A stretch of 64,000 nucleotides of DNA from UMGS363 sp051881815 (lineage in GTDB: Bacteria > Bacillota > Clostridia > Oscillospirales > Ruminococcaceae). Each line of letters starts with the position of its first letter. The stretch's first letter is position 1. The DNA lies in contig JBJEQP010000083.1 in the NCBI GenBank assembly GCA_051881815.1, positions 124,001-188,000 of the forward strand, in the 5' to 3' direction. A program made the translations under genes and the position numbers. The notes beneath the pieces are model-generated. The model was not told where the DNA came from, did not search any database, and saw nothing but the letters and a program-made list of their open reading frames with translations. Positions 50,390 to 58,924 of the stretch are shown in pieces.

Positions 50390-51364
50390 TTTTGACTTCC
50401 TTTAAAATTGCATAATTACCTAATACTATTATATCACTTTTTATGTTATTTTGCAACAACTAATAACAAATTTCATATAAAACAGAAGTTTTTCTGCCAA
50501 TTTTTATGTTAAAATGCCGAGCAAAAATATGTGTTTTTATTATTTGATATGTTTTTTCGCATAAAAGCAGGGTCAAAGTCGGGTTGACTAACGATAGTCA
50601 TCAAAACAAGGCGGTTGTAATTTGTCGGAAAATATAAATGCTGTGTTTTCGTGCGTAAACTATACTGCTAATTCCCCCATATCTATATCCGGCACGGGTC
50701 ACTGAACGCCCGTAAACTAAAGCGAAAAAAGCTACTTAATAGTCCATATAGTTTGGCCTGAGAAGAGAGGGATAAAGGAAAGGGAGTGCAGAGGGAGAAC
50801 CTTTAAGGGGGAGAGGAGACGGCCCACGTCCATAGGTTACAGAGTGCTCCTCTCCCCCTTATTGGTTCTCCCTTTGCAGAGAGCTCCACGAAACAAGGCG
50901 GTTGATGTTTGTTGGGGGAGAATATAGATACTTTGTTACCGTTCGTAACCTATAATATGTTCCGTTAATGCGAAAACGGGCGGATATGGAATCCGCCCCT
51001 ACCACAAAATATGTTTTCACGTTCATATTGAATAGCTGCTCATGCTTCGTCTGACAGCAAACATACTCACTTCGTTCGTATATTTGTTGTCAGAGGATAG
51101 TTTGTTTTAGGAAAACAGAATTAGCGCAATTCACGATTTTTTTGTTTACAAAACGATTTCTCACGTTCTGATTTAACCTTTTGATCGTGAATTGCGCTTT
51201 TGATTTGTTAGATATTTCGCTATTGTTGCATATTATATGCCATAGTTTAGGGAGTTTCGCTTCTGCGGAAGCGACCAAAGGGCTTCCGCCCTCTGGACTC
51301 CTGACGAGCTGTGCTCAGCTCGACCGGCTGCTTGGCTTCGCTTTTCTCGTATAGGTTTTGTTTC
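50390..51364. repeat. 975-base gene-free region made of hairpins and a diverged direct repeat
   Basis: No gene is supported. Notable parts: a 90-base palindrome (50788-50877; arms of about 30 bases); GGGCGGAT / ATCCGCCC (50974-50997); CTGACAGCAAACATAC / GTATATTTGTTGTCAG (51051-51097); AGCGCAATTCACGAT / ATCGTGAATTGCGCT (51122-51202); CGAGCTG / CAGCTCG (51304-51324). ACAAGGCGGTTG begins two about 70-base diverged direct repeats (50606 and 50893), each ending CGTAA-CTATA. Confidence 0.75.
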
Positions 51365-52810
51365 TCAAAGCTTCATCGCTTTTTCAAGCAGGTCGTTTTT
51401 CTTTTTCCAGAGCTTCGGAGAGAGATCAACGTAATATTTATGCGGATATTCAAATCGTTTCAGCTCGTCCCAGAGTGTATCAAGCTGCTCTTTGCAGAAC
51501 TGCTTGATTTTTTCTACCGACGGCGATTCATACACGCACTTTCCGTTATCAAATACTCTCACCATAAGCTTTTCCGCACGGAAATTCGTTACCATTTTTC
51601 GCTTATAGGTATGCTCGGGGTCAAATATCTCGTATGGTCTGCTCTCGTCTATCGTTTCATCCGCACAGGTCAGGACATCTGCGATAGCTTTTCCGCTTGA
51701 ACAGTCATATAATCTCCAGACGGTCTTAAAGTCGGGATTTGTTATCTTTGCAACATTTTCGGAAACTTTTATCTTCGGGATCACCTTGCCGTCTTTTTCG
51801 ACTGCGGCAAGCTTATAGACGCCGCCGAATACAGGCTCGGAGCGTGATGTGATAAGTCTTTCACCGACGCCGAAGCTGTCGATCTTTGCGCCCTGGAGGA
51901 ACAGGTCACGGATAATATACTCGTCGAGCGAATTTGAAGCGACGATCTTTACGTTCGGGAAGCCCTCGTCATCGAGCATCTGACGGGCACGTTTGGAAAG
52001 GTAGGTTATATCGCCGCTGTCGATACGGATGCCTGCAGGCTCCTCTCCCCTTGCACGCATTTCCTTGAACACTGTTATAGCGTTCGGAACGCCCGATTTG
52101 AGGACGTTATAGGTATCAACGAGCAGCGTTGTTCCCTTCGGATAGCACTTTGCATACGCACGGAAGGCTTCAAGCTCGCTGTCAAACATCTGTATCCAGG
52201 AATGAGCCATTGTACCGAGTGCAGGCGTACCCATGAGCTTATCCGAAATTGTGCAGGCTGTTCCGCAGCAGCCGCCGATATAAGCGGCTCTTGCGCCGTA
52301 AACAGCTCCGTCAAAGCCCTGCGCTCTTCTTGAACCGAACTCCATGACGGGTCTGCCCTCTGCGGCACGGACGATGCGGTTCGCCTTTGTTGCGATAAGG
52401 CTCTGGTGGTTAATGCAGAGGAGGAGCATCGTTTCAACGAACTGCGCCTGTATTGCAGGGCCTCTTACCGTAACAACGGGTTCATACGGAAATATCGGAG
52501 TTCCCTCGGGTATTGCCCATACATCGCAGCAAAATTTGAAATCCCGAAGATAATCGAGGAAAGCTTCGGAAAAGATACCCTTTTCTCGGAGATACTCGAT
52601 ATCGCTTTCGGAAAAATGCAGGCTGTTAAGGTAGTCTATTGCCTGTTCAAGACCTGCCATTATCGCAAAGCCTCCGTTATCGGGAATGCTGCGGAAGAAA
52701 AGGTCAAAGTATGATATCGTATCGCCCATGCCGTTTTCAAAGTAGCCGTTCGCCATTGTAAGCTCATAGAAATCGGTGAGCATCGTTAAGTTTCTTTCAC
52801 AATTTTCCAT
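51365..52810 (-). CDS. pncB: Nicotinate phosphoribosyltransferase
   Basis: A 481-residue PncB. LTDFYELTMANGYFENG, MEFGSRRAQGFDGAVYGARAAYIGG (with the phosphorylatable-type region), GTMAHSWIQMF (His), and RIDSGDITYLSKRARQ are all family signatures. It makes nicotinate mononucleotide from nicotinate and PRPP. It lies 12 bases after the nicotinamidase-like gene, completing the nicotinamide salvage route. Confidence 0.94.
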   Translation of the reverse strand: MENCERNLTMLTDFYELTMANGYFENGMGDTISYFDLFFRSIPDNGGFAIMAGLEQAIDYLNSLHFSESDIEYLREKGIFSEAFLDYLRDFKFCCDVWAIPEGTPIFPYEPVVTVRGPAIQAQFVETMLLLCINHQSLIATKANRIVRAAEGRPVMEFGSRRAQGFDGAVYGARAAYIGGCCGTACTISDKLMGTPALGTMAHSWIQMFDSELEAFRAYAKCYPKGTTLLVDTYNVLKSGVPNAITVFKEMRARGEEPAGIRIDSGDITYLSKRARQMLDDEGFPNVKIVASNSLDEYIIRDLFLQGAKIDSFGVGERLITSRSEPVFGGVYKLAAVEKDGKVIPKIKVSENVAKITNPDFKTVWRLYDCSSGKAIADVLTCADETIDESRPYEIFDPEHTYKRKMVTNFRAEKLMVRVFDNGKCVYESPSVEKIKQFCKEQLDTLWDELKRFEYPHKYYVDLSPKLWKKKNDLLEKAMKL

Positions 52811-52822
52811 TTGAAATCCCTC

Positions 52823-53491
52823 TCATTCGACAGCGGAAACAAAGCGCACTCCGCAGTCCTTCATAAGCTTGTAAGCCGCAAGATTTGCAAATGCCGCATT
52901 ATGATACGGAGCATCGTAGGTTTCTACAGCATTGATCGGAACGACTATATCAAGCGGCTTGTTTTCCTTGTTGAAAAGCGTTTTCAGCGAAAGACAGAAC
53001 TGGAGAACGCATATATCCGTGCAGTCGCCGCAGACGATAAAGGTATCCGCCTGCTTATGAGCGGCAAGGAAGTCGGCAAAAGCTTCTTCGTGACAACCGT
53101 TTGTCGAATTCTTCTCGATAAGAGTATAACCGCCGATGCTTTTCAGCTCATCCACAATCTCGGATTCGCTCGTTCCTTTTACGCAATGCTCGGGGAAGGA
53201 CTCAAACTCCGCACATCCCTTTCCGTGGCAGTCAGCGAATGCAACAGCGGCGATACCGAGCCTTCTGCACTCCGAAAGCAGCTTTGCGGAAGGTTCAATA
53301 ATGCTTTCGATGCTGTCCGAATGCATAGCGCCCTCACGGATAAAGCCGTTGATAATGTCAACAGCGGCAAAAACTGTCCTGTCCTTGTCAAAATCGGACA
53401 GCTTCACGGGGGTCAGCGAATTGATCTCGTTTGCAAGCTCTTCGGCGTAAGCGGCAGCGGAAGAAACTGCGCTTTGTTCAAATTTTTTCAT
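52823..53491 (-). CDS. Isochorismatase-family hydrolase, probable nicotinamidase
   Basis: A 222-residue cysteine hydrolase. The triad is visible: D45 (AAVDIINGF), K127 and C161 (GDCTDICVLQ); the metal pair D87/H89 (ADCHG) is as in nicotinamidases. It would convert nicotinamide to nicotinate; context with pncB supports this over other isochorismatase functions. ATG 53491 has AAGAGGTG upstream. Confidence 0.88.
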   Translation of the reverse strand: MKKFEQSAVSSAAAYAEELANEINSLTPVKLSDFDKDRTVFAAVDIINGFIREGAMHSDSIESIIEPSAKLLSECRRLGIAAVAFADCHGKGCAEFESFPEHCVKGTSESEIVDELKSIGGYTLIEKNSTNGCHEEAFADFLAAHKQADTFIVCGDCTDICVLQFCLSLKTLFNKENKPLDIVVPINAVETYDAPYHNAAFANLAAYKLMKDCGVRFVSAVE

Positions 53492-53540
53492 AAAAACACC
53501 TCTTAAAGCAAAACCGCACAGAAATATGTGCGGCAAAGGA

Positions 53541-54014
53541 TTACTTCTTTACTGTTCCTGCGCTTGAAGGAACGTTTCTGACAGCCTGTTTTGTCTTGCG
53601 GACATCTGTAAGAGCTGCCTGGAGAGCGCTTTCCGACTGTGTGAGGATATCGTCAATGTACTTGTTTGCGGCATTTTTAACATCCTTTGCACGAGCCTGC
53701 GCCTGATTAAGTATCTCAACTGCCTGCTGCTTTGCGGCTTTGGTGATCTCATCGTTTGAAACGATGATCTTTGCACGTTCCTCCGCCTTGCGGACGATCT
53801 GTTCGGCTTCCTTGTTAGCAACGTTCACGATCTCTTTTCGGTCGCTTACGATATTCTTTGCGTTGCGTATCTCTTCGGGGAGATTAAGGCGGATATCGTT
53901 TATGCAGCCTCGCATTTTTTCAATATCAATAGCTCCCTTTTTGCTGCTGAACGGAACGGTTCCCGCATCGTCGAGCATATCGTCCATCATATCAAGAATT
54001 TCGTCAATGATCAT
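53541..54014 (-). CDS. Coiled-coil protein, V-ATPase subunit H/F0 b-like
   Basis: A 157-residue protein dominated by a long coiled coil (about 45-140; Ala, Glu, Lys and Arg heptads such as NKEAEQIVRKAEERAKIIVS). Such clostridial proteins are often annotated as ATPase subunits by coiled-coil similarity; here it sits between coaD and the nicotinamidase gene and no ATPase is nearby. The true role is unknown; a DivIVA-like scaffold is possible. Confidence 0.8.
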   Translation of the reverse strand: MIIDEILDMMDDMLDDAGTVPFSSKKGAIDIEKMRGCINDIRLNLPEEIRNAKNIVSDRKEIVNVANKEAEQIVRKAEERAKIIVSNDEITKAAKQQAVEILNQAQARAKDVKNAANKYIDDILTQSESALQAALTDVRKTKQAVRNVPSSAGTVKK

Positions 54015-54059
54015 TTTCTTTTCCTTTCCGAGCGTTTTCGCAAAGCTCCGCTCACTGTG

Positions 54060-54560
54060 TTATTTTTTCGGAACAAGTCTGTCAGAAATGTCTTTTAAGA
54101 TACATTCGGGGACAAAGTGACTTATATCTCCGCCGAATGATGCGATCTGCTTTACAACGCTTGAAGAAAGATACATATTCTCCGAGCTTGTCGTAAGGAA
54201 CACCGTTTCGGCTTCCTCGTAAAGCATCTTGTTGGCAAGCGCCATCTGAAATTCATATTCAAAGTCGGAAACGGCGCGCAGACCTTTAATGATCGCAATA
54301 GCTCCGACCTGCTTTATATAATCCACGAGCAGTCCGTCCCATAGATCGACAACGACATTTTCAAGATCAAGTCCGTCAACGACCTTTGAAATAAGCTTTA
54401 CTCGCTCAACGGAAGAGAACGAGGGGCTTTTTATTGCATTGACCGAAACAAGAACAATTACCTTGTCGAAAAGCTTGGCTGCTCTGCGGATAATATCCGT
54501 GTGACCGTTCGTAACGGGATCGAAGCTTCCCGGATAAACGGCAATTCTTTTGTTACTCAT
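54060..54560 (-). CDS. coaD: Pantetheine-phosphate adenylyltransferase
   Basis: A 166-residue CoaD. The nucleotidyltransferase motif GSFDPVTNGH (T/HxGH at residues 17-20) and the C-terminal SSSVVKQIASFGGDISHFVP are diagnostic. It makes dephospho-CoA, the penultimate step of CoA synthesis. rsmD lies 20 bases upstream, the usual partner. Confidence 0.96.
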   Translation of the reverse strand: MSNKRIAVYPGSFDPVTNGHTDIIRRAAKLFDKVIVLVSVNAIKSPSFSSVERVKLISKVVDGLDLENVVVDLWDGLLVDYIKQVGAIAIIKGLRAVSDFEYEFQMALANKMLYEEAETVFLTTSSENMYLSSSVVKQIASFGGDISHFVPECILKDISDRLVPKK

Positions 54561-54580
54561 ATCTTCATCTCCAAAAGAGA

Positions 54581-55141
54581 TCAGTTTTCCTCGGCATCAT
54601 CGCCGAACGGGGTAATAAAAACGGTAACCTCGATCTTTCCGTATTTGTAGGTTCGCTTTTTGATAAGAGCACCGAAGCTTTCGGGGAGAACAAGTCCCGT
54701 TTCGTGCTCGCATACGATTATTCCTCTGTCGGACATTTTCTCCGAAAGCAGCGGAAGAACCTTTTCAAGTATTCCCTTGTTATACGGCGGATCGAGAAAT
54801 GCAATGTCAAATTTTCTGCGGCAGGTGCGAAGATAACCAATGCTCTCCGTGTTGAGGATATCGGCAGCGTCTGCAAAACCGCAAGCCTTGACGTTCTCGG
54901 TCGTGACCTTTATCGAAGCACGGGATTCGTCAACGAAAGTGCAGTGTTTTGCACCTCTTGAAAGCGCCTCGATGCCAAGCTGACCCGAGCCTGCAAAGAG
55001 GTCGAGTATCTCCGAGCCGTTTATATCAAACTGAACAATAGAAAAAATAGCTTCCTTCACCTTATCTGTTGTTGGGCGGACGTCGCTGCCCTCAAGGGTC
55101 GTCAGCTTTCTTCCTCTTGCTGAACCTGTAATTACTCTCAT
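54581..55141 (-). CDS. rsmD: 16S rRNA (guanine966-N2)-methyltransferase
   Basis: A 186-residue RsmD. MRVITGSARGRKL at the start, the SAM site LDLFAGSGQLGIEALSRGA (from residue 46) and the catalytic DPPY (117-120) are intact. It methylates G966 in 16S rRNA. First gene of the rsmD-coaD run. Confidence 0.95.
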   Translation of the reverse strand: MRVITGSARGRKLTTLEGSDVRPTTDKVKEAIFSIVQFDINGSEILDLFAGSGQLGIEALSRGAKHCTFVDESRASIKVTTENVKACGFADAADILNTESIGYLRTCRRKFDIAFLDPPYNKGILEKVLPLLSEKMSDRGIIVCEHETGLVLPESFGALIKKRTYKYGKIEVTVFITPFGDDAEEN

Positions 55142-55309
55142 AGATTAATTTTTCCTTTTCATGATCTCATATCTGTGATTATACATCTATTCTTTTATAT
55201 TATAACTCAAAAGCCGCCGAATGTCTATACATATTTATAAAATTTTTAGTCACATCACAACGCAAGGTTGATAAATAGCATTTTTATACAAAACGTAAAG
55301 TTTGTCAAA

Positions 55310-55849
55310 CTATATCCTATTACAAAATTCTATTATTTCAGACTTTCTCGAGTCAACCGCTTCCTTATACTCTATTGAACACAAACCTAATCTGTCACAG
55401 CACTCGATCTCAATATGTCCATAAAAATGTTCGATGGTTTCAATAATGCGATCGCATTCTTTCATACTCGGACCTGTTCTTAAAGCAATGGAGTAACCCT
55501 TCTTTCCATTACTTATAGCGGCGTGCGGTTCATGTGTATTACACCAAGGCGTGCATCTGTCAATGAATGCCTTGAATTGTCCGGGAACATCAGCCCAATA
55601 GGATGGTGCTACCGATATTATTATATCTGCCCATTCATACTGTTCAATTATTTTATCAACATCATCATTTTGGATGCATTTTGCTGTCTTATGACATGAC
55701 CGACACCCTTTACAAAAGTTAAAACTATAATCATCAATACAAATACTTCTGACATCATACTTTTCTTTCAAACGATCCGAAACTATATTTACAATTTCAG
55801 CTGTTGCTCCATTTCTTACCGGACTACAATTCATTATTAAAGCATTCAT
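55310..55849 (-). CDS. NAD(P)H-dependent FMN reductase/flavodoxin-family protein
   Basis: A 179-residue flavoprotein. MNCSPVRNGATAEIV is the FMN phosphate loop and ISVAPSYWADVPGQFKAFIDRC the second flavin loop; FCKGCRSCHKTAKCIQNDD is the four-Cys segment common to iron-sulfur or redox-partnered members. Substrate unknown. ATG 55849 follows GAGGAG, itself part of a leader-repeat-like sequence (CAAATCGGAATTTGAGGAG). The gene is AT-rich relative to its neighbours. Confidence 0.85.
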   Translation of the reverse strand: MNALIMNCSPVRNGATAEIVNIVSDRLKEKYDVRSICIDDYSFNFCKGCRSCHKTAKCIQNDDVDKIIEQYEWADIIISVAPSYWADVPGQFKAFIDRCTPWCNTHEPHAAISNGKKGYSIALRTGPSMKECDRIIETIEHFYGHIEIECCDRLGLCSIEYKEAVDSRKSEIIEFCNRI

Positions 55850-55966
55850 AGTTTTATACTCCTCAAATTCCGATTTGCAGGACAAATATTTCTCAACTTT
55901 TTATTGTATATCATTATAGCAGAAAAACTATCTTAAATCAACCGTATATTGTGACACAGAAAATTA

Positions 55967-56066
55967 TACTAATCCCCGATTATAAAGTGTACAAAAAATC
56001 AAGCAAAATCTTGCATATATGGATTTTGCGCCGATTTTTTGTCTACACTTTAATGAGGGATTAGTA
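55967..56066. mobile_element. Palindromic MITE-like element, short class, copy A3 (100 bp)
   Basis: Ends TACTAATCCCCGAT and ATGAGGGATTAGTA, inner arms GTGTACAAAAAATC and GATTTTTTGTCTACAC; TTA duplicated (55964-55966, 56067-56069). It lies just upstream of the GntR promoter. Confidence 0.87.
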
Positions 56067-56120
56067 TTATTATGCAGAAGCGGTCAAAATACTGTTTCAA
56101 AAATTTTTTTGAAAAACCTC

Positions 56121-56182
56121 TTGACAAATCACAATAACAGTGATATAGTGTGTATATACCAATATACACAGTGTATATACAC
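56121..56182 (+). promoter_or_regulatory. GntR-operon promoter with two palindromic operators
   Basis: TTGACA (56121-56126) and TATAGT (56144-56149), 17-bp spacer. GTGTATAT/ATATACAC (56150-56169) and GTGTATATACAC (56171-56182, a perfect palindrome) cover the transcription start, a typical autorepressor site. Confidence 0.78.
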
Positions 56183-56197
56183 TTTGGAGGTGATATT

Positions 56198-56572
56198 ATA
56201 AAGATCACACTTAATACCGCAAGCGATAAGCCGATGTATGAGCAGATAAAGGAAGCTGTGCGAAACGCCATTTTAAACGGCGAGCTGGAAGAAAACACAC
56301 TTCTCCCAAGCGTAAGACAGCTTGCCGCCGATCTTAACGTGAGTGCAATAACGACAAAGCGTGCTTACTCCGACCTTGAACACGAGGGACTTATCTACAC
56401 CTCATCGGGAAAGGGCACATTCGTTAAGTCGCCCGACAAGAATATGATAATGGAGCAGTACCGTCAGCGTCGGCTTGCAGAATTCTCGCAGAGCGCAGAA
56501 AAGCTTCTGAACGAAGGCTTCACCGAGGATGAGCTTATTAACGCAGTCAAAAAAATAACCGAAAGGAAATGA
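56198..56572 (+). CDS. GntR-family (YtrA-type) transcriptional regulator
   Basis: A 124-residue YtrA-type regulator: winged HTH (about 8-75; PMYEQIKEAVRNAILNGELEENTLLPSVRQLAADL) with a short C-terminal helix. Start is unusual: no ATG, GTG or TTG follows the ribosome site GGAGGTG (56186-56192) in frame; codons at the right distance are ATT (56195) and ATA (56198). An in-frame GTG at 56150 lies upstream of the predicted transcript. It likely represses the downstream ABC transporter operon and itself. Confidence 0.82.
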   Translation: MKITLNTASDKPMYEQIKEAVRNAILNGELEENTLLPSVRQLAADLNVSAITTKRAYSDLEHEGLIYTSSGKGTFVKSPDKNMIMEQYRQRRLAEFSQSAEKLLNEGFTEDELINAVKKITERK

Positions 56573-56577
56573 CTTCT

Positions 56578-57438
56578 ATGGAAAACATTCTTGAAATAAG
56601 AGATTTAAAGAAAACCTTTGCAGAAAACAAATTTGCAATAAATATTCCCGAGCTTGATATCCCCTCGGGCGCTATCGTCGGAATGATTGGCGAAAACGGC
56701 GCAGGAAAAACCTCGATACTCCGACTTATAATGAACATTTACGGACGTGAGAGCGGCAGCATAAAGGGCTTTGACAATGTTGACAATGTTATGGACGAGG
56801 CACGGTTCAAGAACCTTGTCGGATTTGTCCCCGATGAGGAATATCTCAATATGGGACTTTCCCCCGAAAAGACCGCAAAAGCGTTTGCAGCGGTTTTCGA
56901 CAAGTGGGACAGCGGAGTTTTCAAAAAATATATGGATATGTGGCAGATAGATACAAAAAAGAAATGCGGAACGCTCTCCAAAGGCACAAAAACAAAGGTA
57001 ATGCTTGCGCTCGCACTTGCGCACGACCCGAAGCTGCTTATCCTTGACGAGCCGACAGCAGGACTTGACCCTGCGGCAAGGCTTGAGATACTCGATATCC
57101 TCCGTGAATTTGTTTCGGACGGTGAACGCTCGGTCATATTCTCAACGCATATCACGGGCGACCTCGACAAAACCGCTGACTACATCGCAATGATAATTGA
57201 CGGAAAGCTGAACGAAATGCTCTCCGCCGATGAAGCGCAGGAAAAATATGCAGTCGTTTCGGGCGAAAAACCTGCTCCGACCGCACTTCTTATCGGCGCA
57301 AAGGACACCTCCATCGGCTATGAAGCTCTTGCACTGCGAAAGGATATCCCATCGCTCGGAAATGTCAGCGTCCGCACACCGAATTATGAGGATATCCTCG
57401 TTCATACGATAATCCGGAACCGTGAGAACAGAAAGTAA
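56578..57438 (+). CDS. ABC transporter ATP-binding protein
   Basis: A 286-residue ATPase: Walker A GENGAGKTS, Walker B LLILDEPTAGLD, D-loop and switch His (STHI). The ABC signature is degenerate (LSKGTKTKVMLALALA), as in YtrB-like proteins. ATG 56578 follows AAAGGAAAT; another ATG at 56569 overlaps the regulator's stop (ATGA). It is the energy subunit for the two membrane proteins that follow; export of peptides or antibiotic resistance is likely but unproven. Confidence 0.9.
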   Translation: MENILEIRDLKKTFAENKFAINIPELDIPSGAIVGMIGENGAGKTSILRLIMNIYGRESGSIKGFDNVDNVMDEARFKNLVGFVPDEEYLNMGLSPEKTAKAFAAVFDKWDSGVFKKYMDMWQIDTKKKCGTLSKGTKTKVMLALALAHDPKLLILDEPTAGLDPAARLEILDILREFVSDGERSVIFSTHITGDLDKTADYIAMIIDGKLNEMLSADEAQEKYAVVSGEKPAPTALLIGAKDTSIGYEALALRKDIPSLGNVSVRTPNYEDILVHTIIRNRENRK

Positions 57439-57449
57439 GGGGCATTGAT

Positions 57450-58196
57450 ATGAAGTACTTTAAATCAACTCTTGTTGCTTGGCGCAGAACGGGAATGAAC
57501 ACCGCCAATTATATGATGAACCTCTTTTCTCTCATGGCTGTCGTTCTGATAATAACTGCTGCTTTCAGCGGCGATAATGAGGGTCATGCCGTGGCAATAA
57601 TAGGGATTCTTCTCCTCGGGATGACGGTGTTTTTCACCCATATAGAGCTTACAAGCCGATACGGTACGTTTTTCGGTGGAAAAAAGTATGAGCGCAGCGG
57701 CTTGCTTTTTAACCTAAAGCCCGAAAAAATGCTTCAGGTGATGCCGTTTTCACGGGAAGAAGCTATTCGTTCGTATGTTGGCATCGAACGTTTTACGGAA
57801 TTCCTTGTTTGGATACCTATGGCTGTTTTCGGCGTAAAAGCCGTTATGCAGAGCTTTTCCACAACAATTGTTATCGCCGGAAGTGCGCTGTTTATATTTT
57901 TGACAGTAAGCTTAACGGTGTATGAAAAAGCCGTGCTGACCTACGACGGTCAAAATATATCGAAAGCAAATTCATTTAATATGATATATGGCTTTATTAT
58001 GCTGTTTTATGTTATGAACGAAGAAAGCTTTGTCAAATCCGAATTCAATATGCCTGTTCTTTCGGTAATATTCGGAGCAATGACGTTAATTGCGGCTGTT
58101 GTGTGCTTTATTATCTTGAATAAGTATCATAAACAGCTTATAAGCGACTGCAAAAGCCGTTCGTTTTCGGGCGAGCCGATCGGAGGTGTGAAATGA
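57450..58196 (+). CDS. ABC-2-type transporter membrane subunit
   Basis: A 248-residue integral membrane protein with six predicted helices, beginning MKYFKSTLVAWRRTG. No strong motif; topology and position make it the permease partner of the ATPase. It overlaps the next gene by four bases (ATGA), so the two are made together. Confidence 0.82.
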   Translation: MKYFKSTLVAWRRTGMNTANYMMNLFSLMAVVLIITAAFSGDNEGHAVAIIGILLLGMTVFFTHIELTSRYGTFFGGKKYERSGLLFNLKPEKMLQVMPFSREEAIRSYVGIERFTEFLVWIPMAVFGVKAVMQSFSTTIVIAGSALFIFLTVSLTVYEKAVLTYDGQNISKANSFNMIYGFIMLFYVMNEESFVKSEFNMPVLSVIFGAMTLIAAVVCFIILNKYHKQLISDCKSRSFSGEPIGGVK

Positions 58197-58921
58197 TGAA
58201 AAAATACTATTCCGAAATTTTTAACGGTGTTCAGAAAAATTCACTTAGATTACTTGTGATAGTGGATATTTTTATTCCTATAATGACAATGCTTCCGTTT
58301 TATGATGAGGATGTAGAAAGGATACTTATATTTTGGGGTGCGATCTTTTCGCATTTAATGCTTTATTCTATCTTTGCGATAACGTTCGGTTTTATCGGAC
58401 CTTTGCCGTCAAATAAAAAGAGTATGGAATGGTTTGCACAGATGTACAATTCGGCGAACGGCAATCCAAGCTGCTATTTTATGAACTGCATTATCCCCGT
58501 AAAGCGAAAGGAGCTTCTTGACCTGCCCGTAAAGCTGCTGCTCGGAACAACAGCGGTGCATTGTCTTTCGCTTATCGCGATCTCATTCATTGGCGGCGAG
58601 GATATGTCAAAGCTGAGTACAGCGATCGTTATAATTGAGGCTTTGTGTATAATTTTCACTCCCATTGCTATGATGAGCGTGAAAAGGAAAAATAACATAT
58701 TAGGTATTCTTATGATCGTTGGAGCATCTGTATTAATGTTAATGCTTTGTGTCTTAATTATTGCAGCCGACATGATCGAAATAACATCTTTACCGCTTCC
58801 GATACTTCCTCTTCCGATAAGAATAGCAATTATCATAGCGGCAATGCTGTGTAACATCCTCTTTTTTCACAAAACCGTTTACAACGGCGAATTTGCAAGG
58901 AACGGTGAAAAAACCATATGA
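58193..58921 (+). CDS. ABC transporter membrane subunit (second permease)
   Basis: A 242-residue membrane protein with six helices and no recognised motif. Its start overlaps the previous gene. Together with the ATPase it makes a YtrBCD-like exporter regulated by the GntR protein. The C-terminal end is close to a convergent gene (3 bases between stops). Confidence 0.8.
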   Translation: MMKKYYSEIFNGVQKNSLRLLVIVDIFIPIMTMLPFYDEDVERILIFWGAIFSHLMLYSIFAITFGFIGPLPSNKKSMEWFAQMYNSANGNPSCYFMNCIIPVKRKELLDLPVKLLLGTTAVHCLSLIAISFIGGEDMSKLSTAIVIIEALCIIFTPIAMMSVKRKNNILGILMIVGASVLMLMLCVLIIAADMIEITSLPLPILPLPIRIAIIIAAMLCNILFFHKTVYNGEFARNGEKTI

Positions 58922-58924
58922 TCA

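Noticed and set aside
51090..51278. 62-codon frame in the hairpin-rich gap
   Set aside because: It is produced by the two arms of a palindrome, lacks a ribosome site, and has no protein-like composition.
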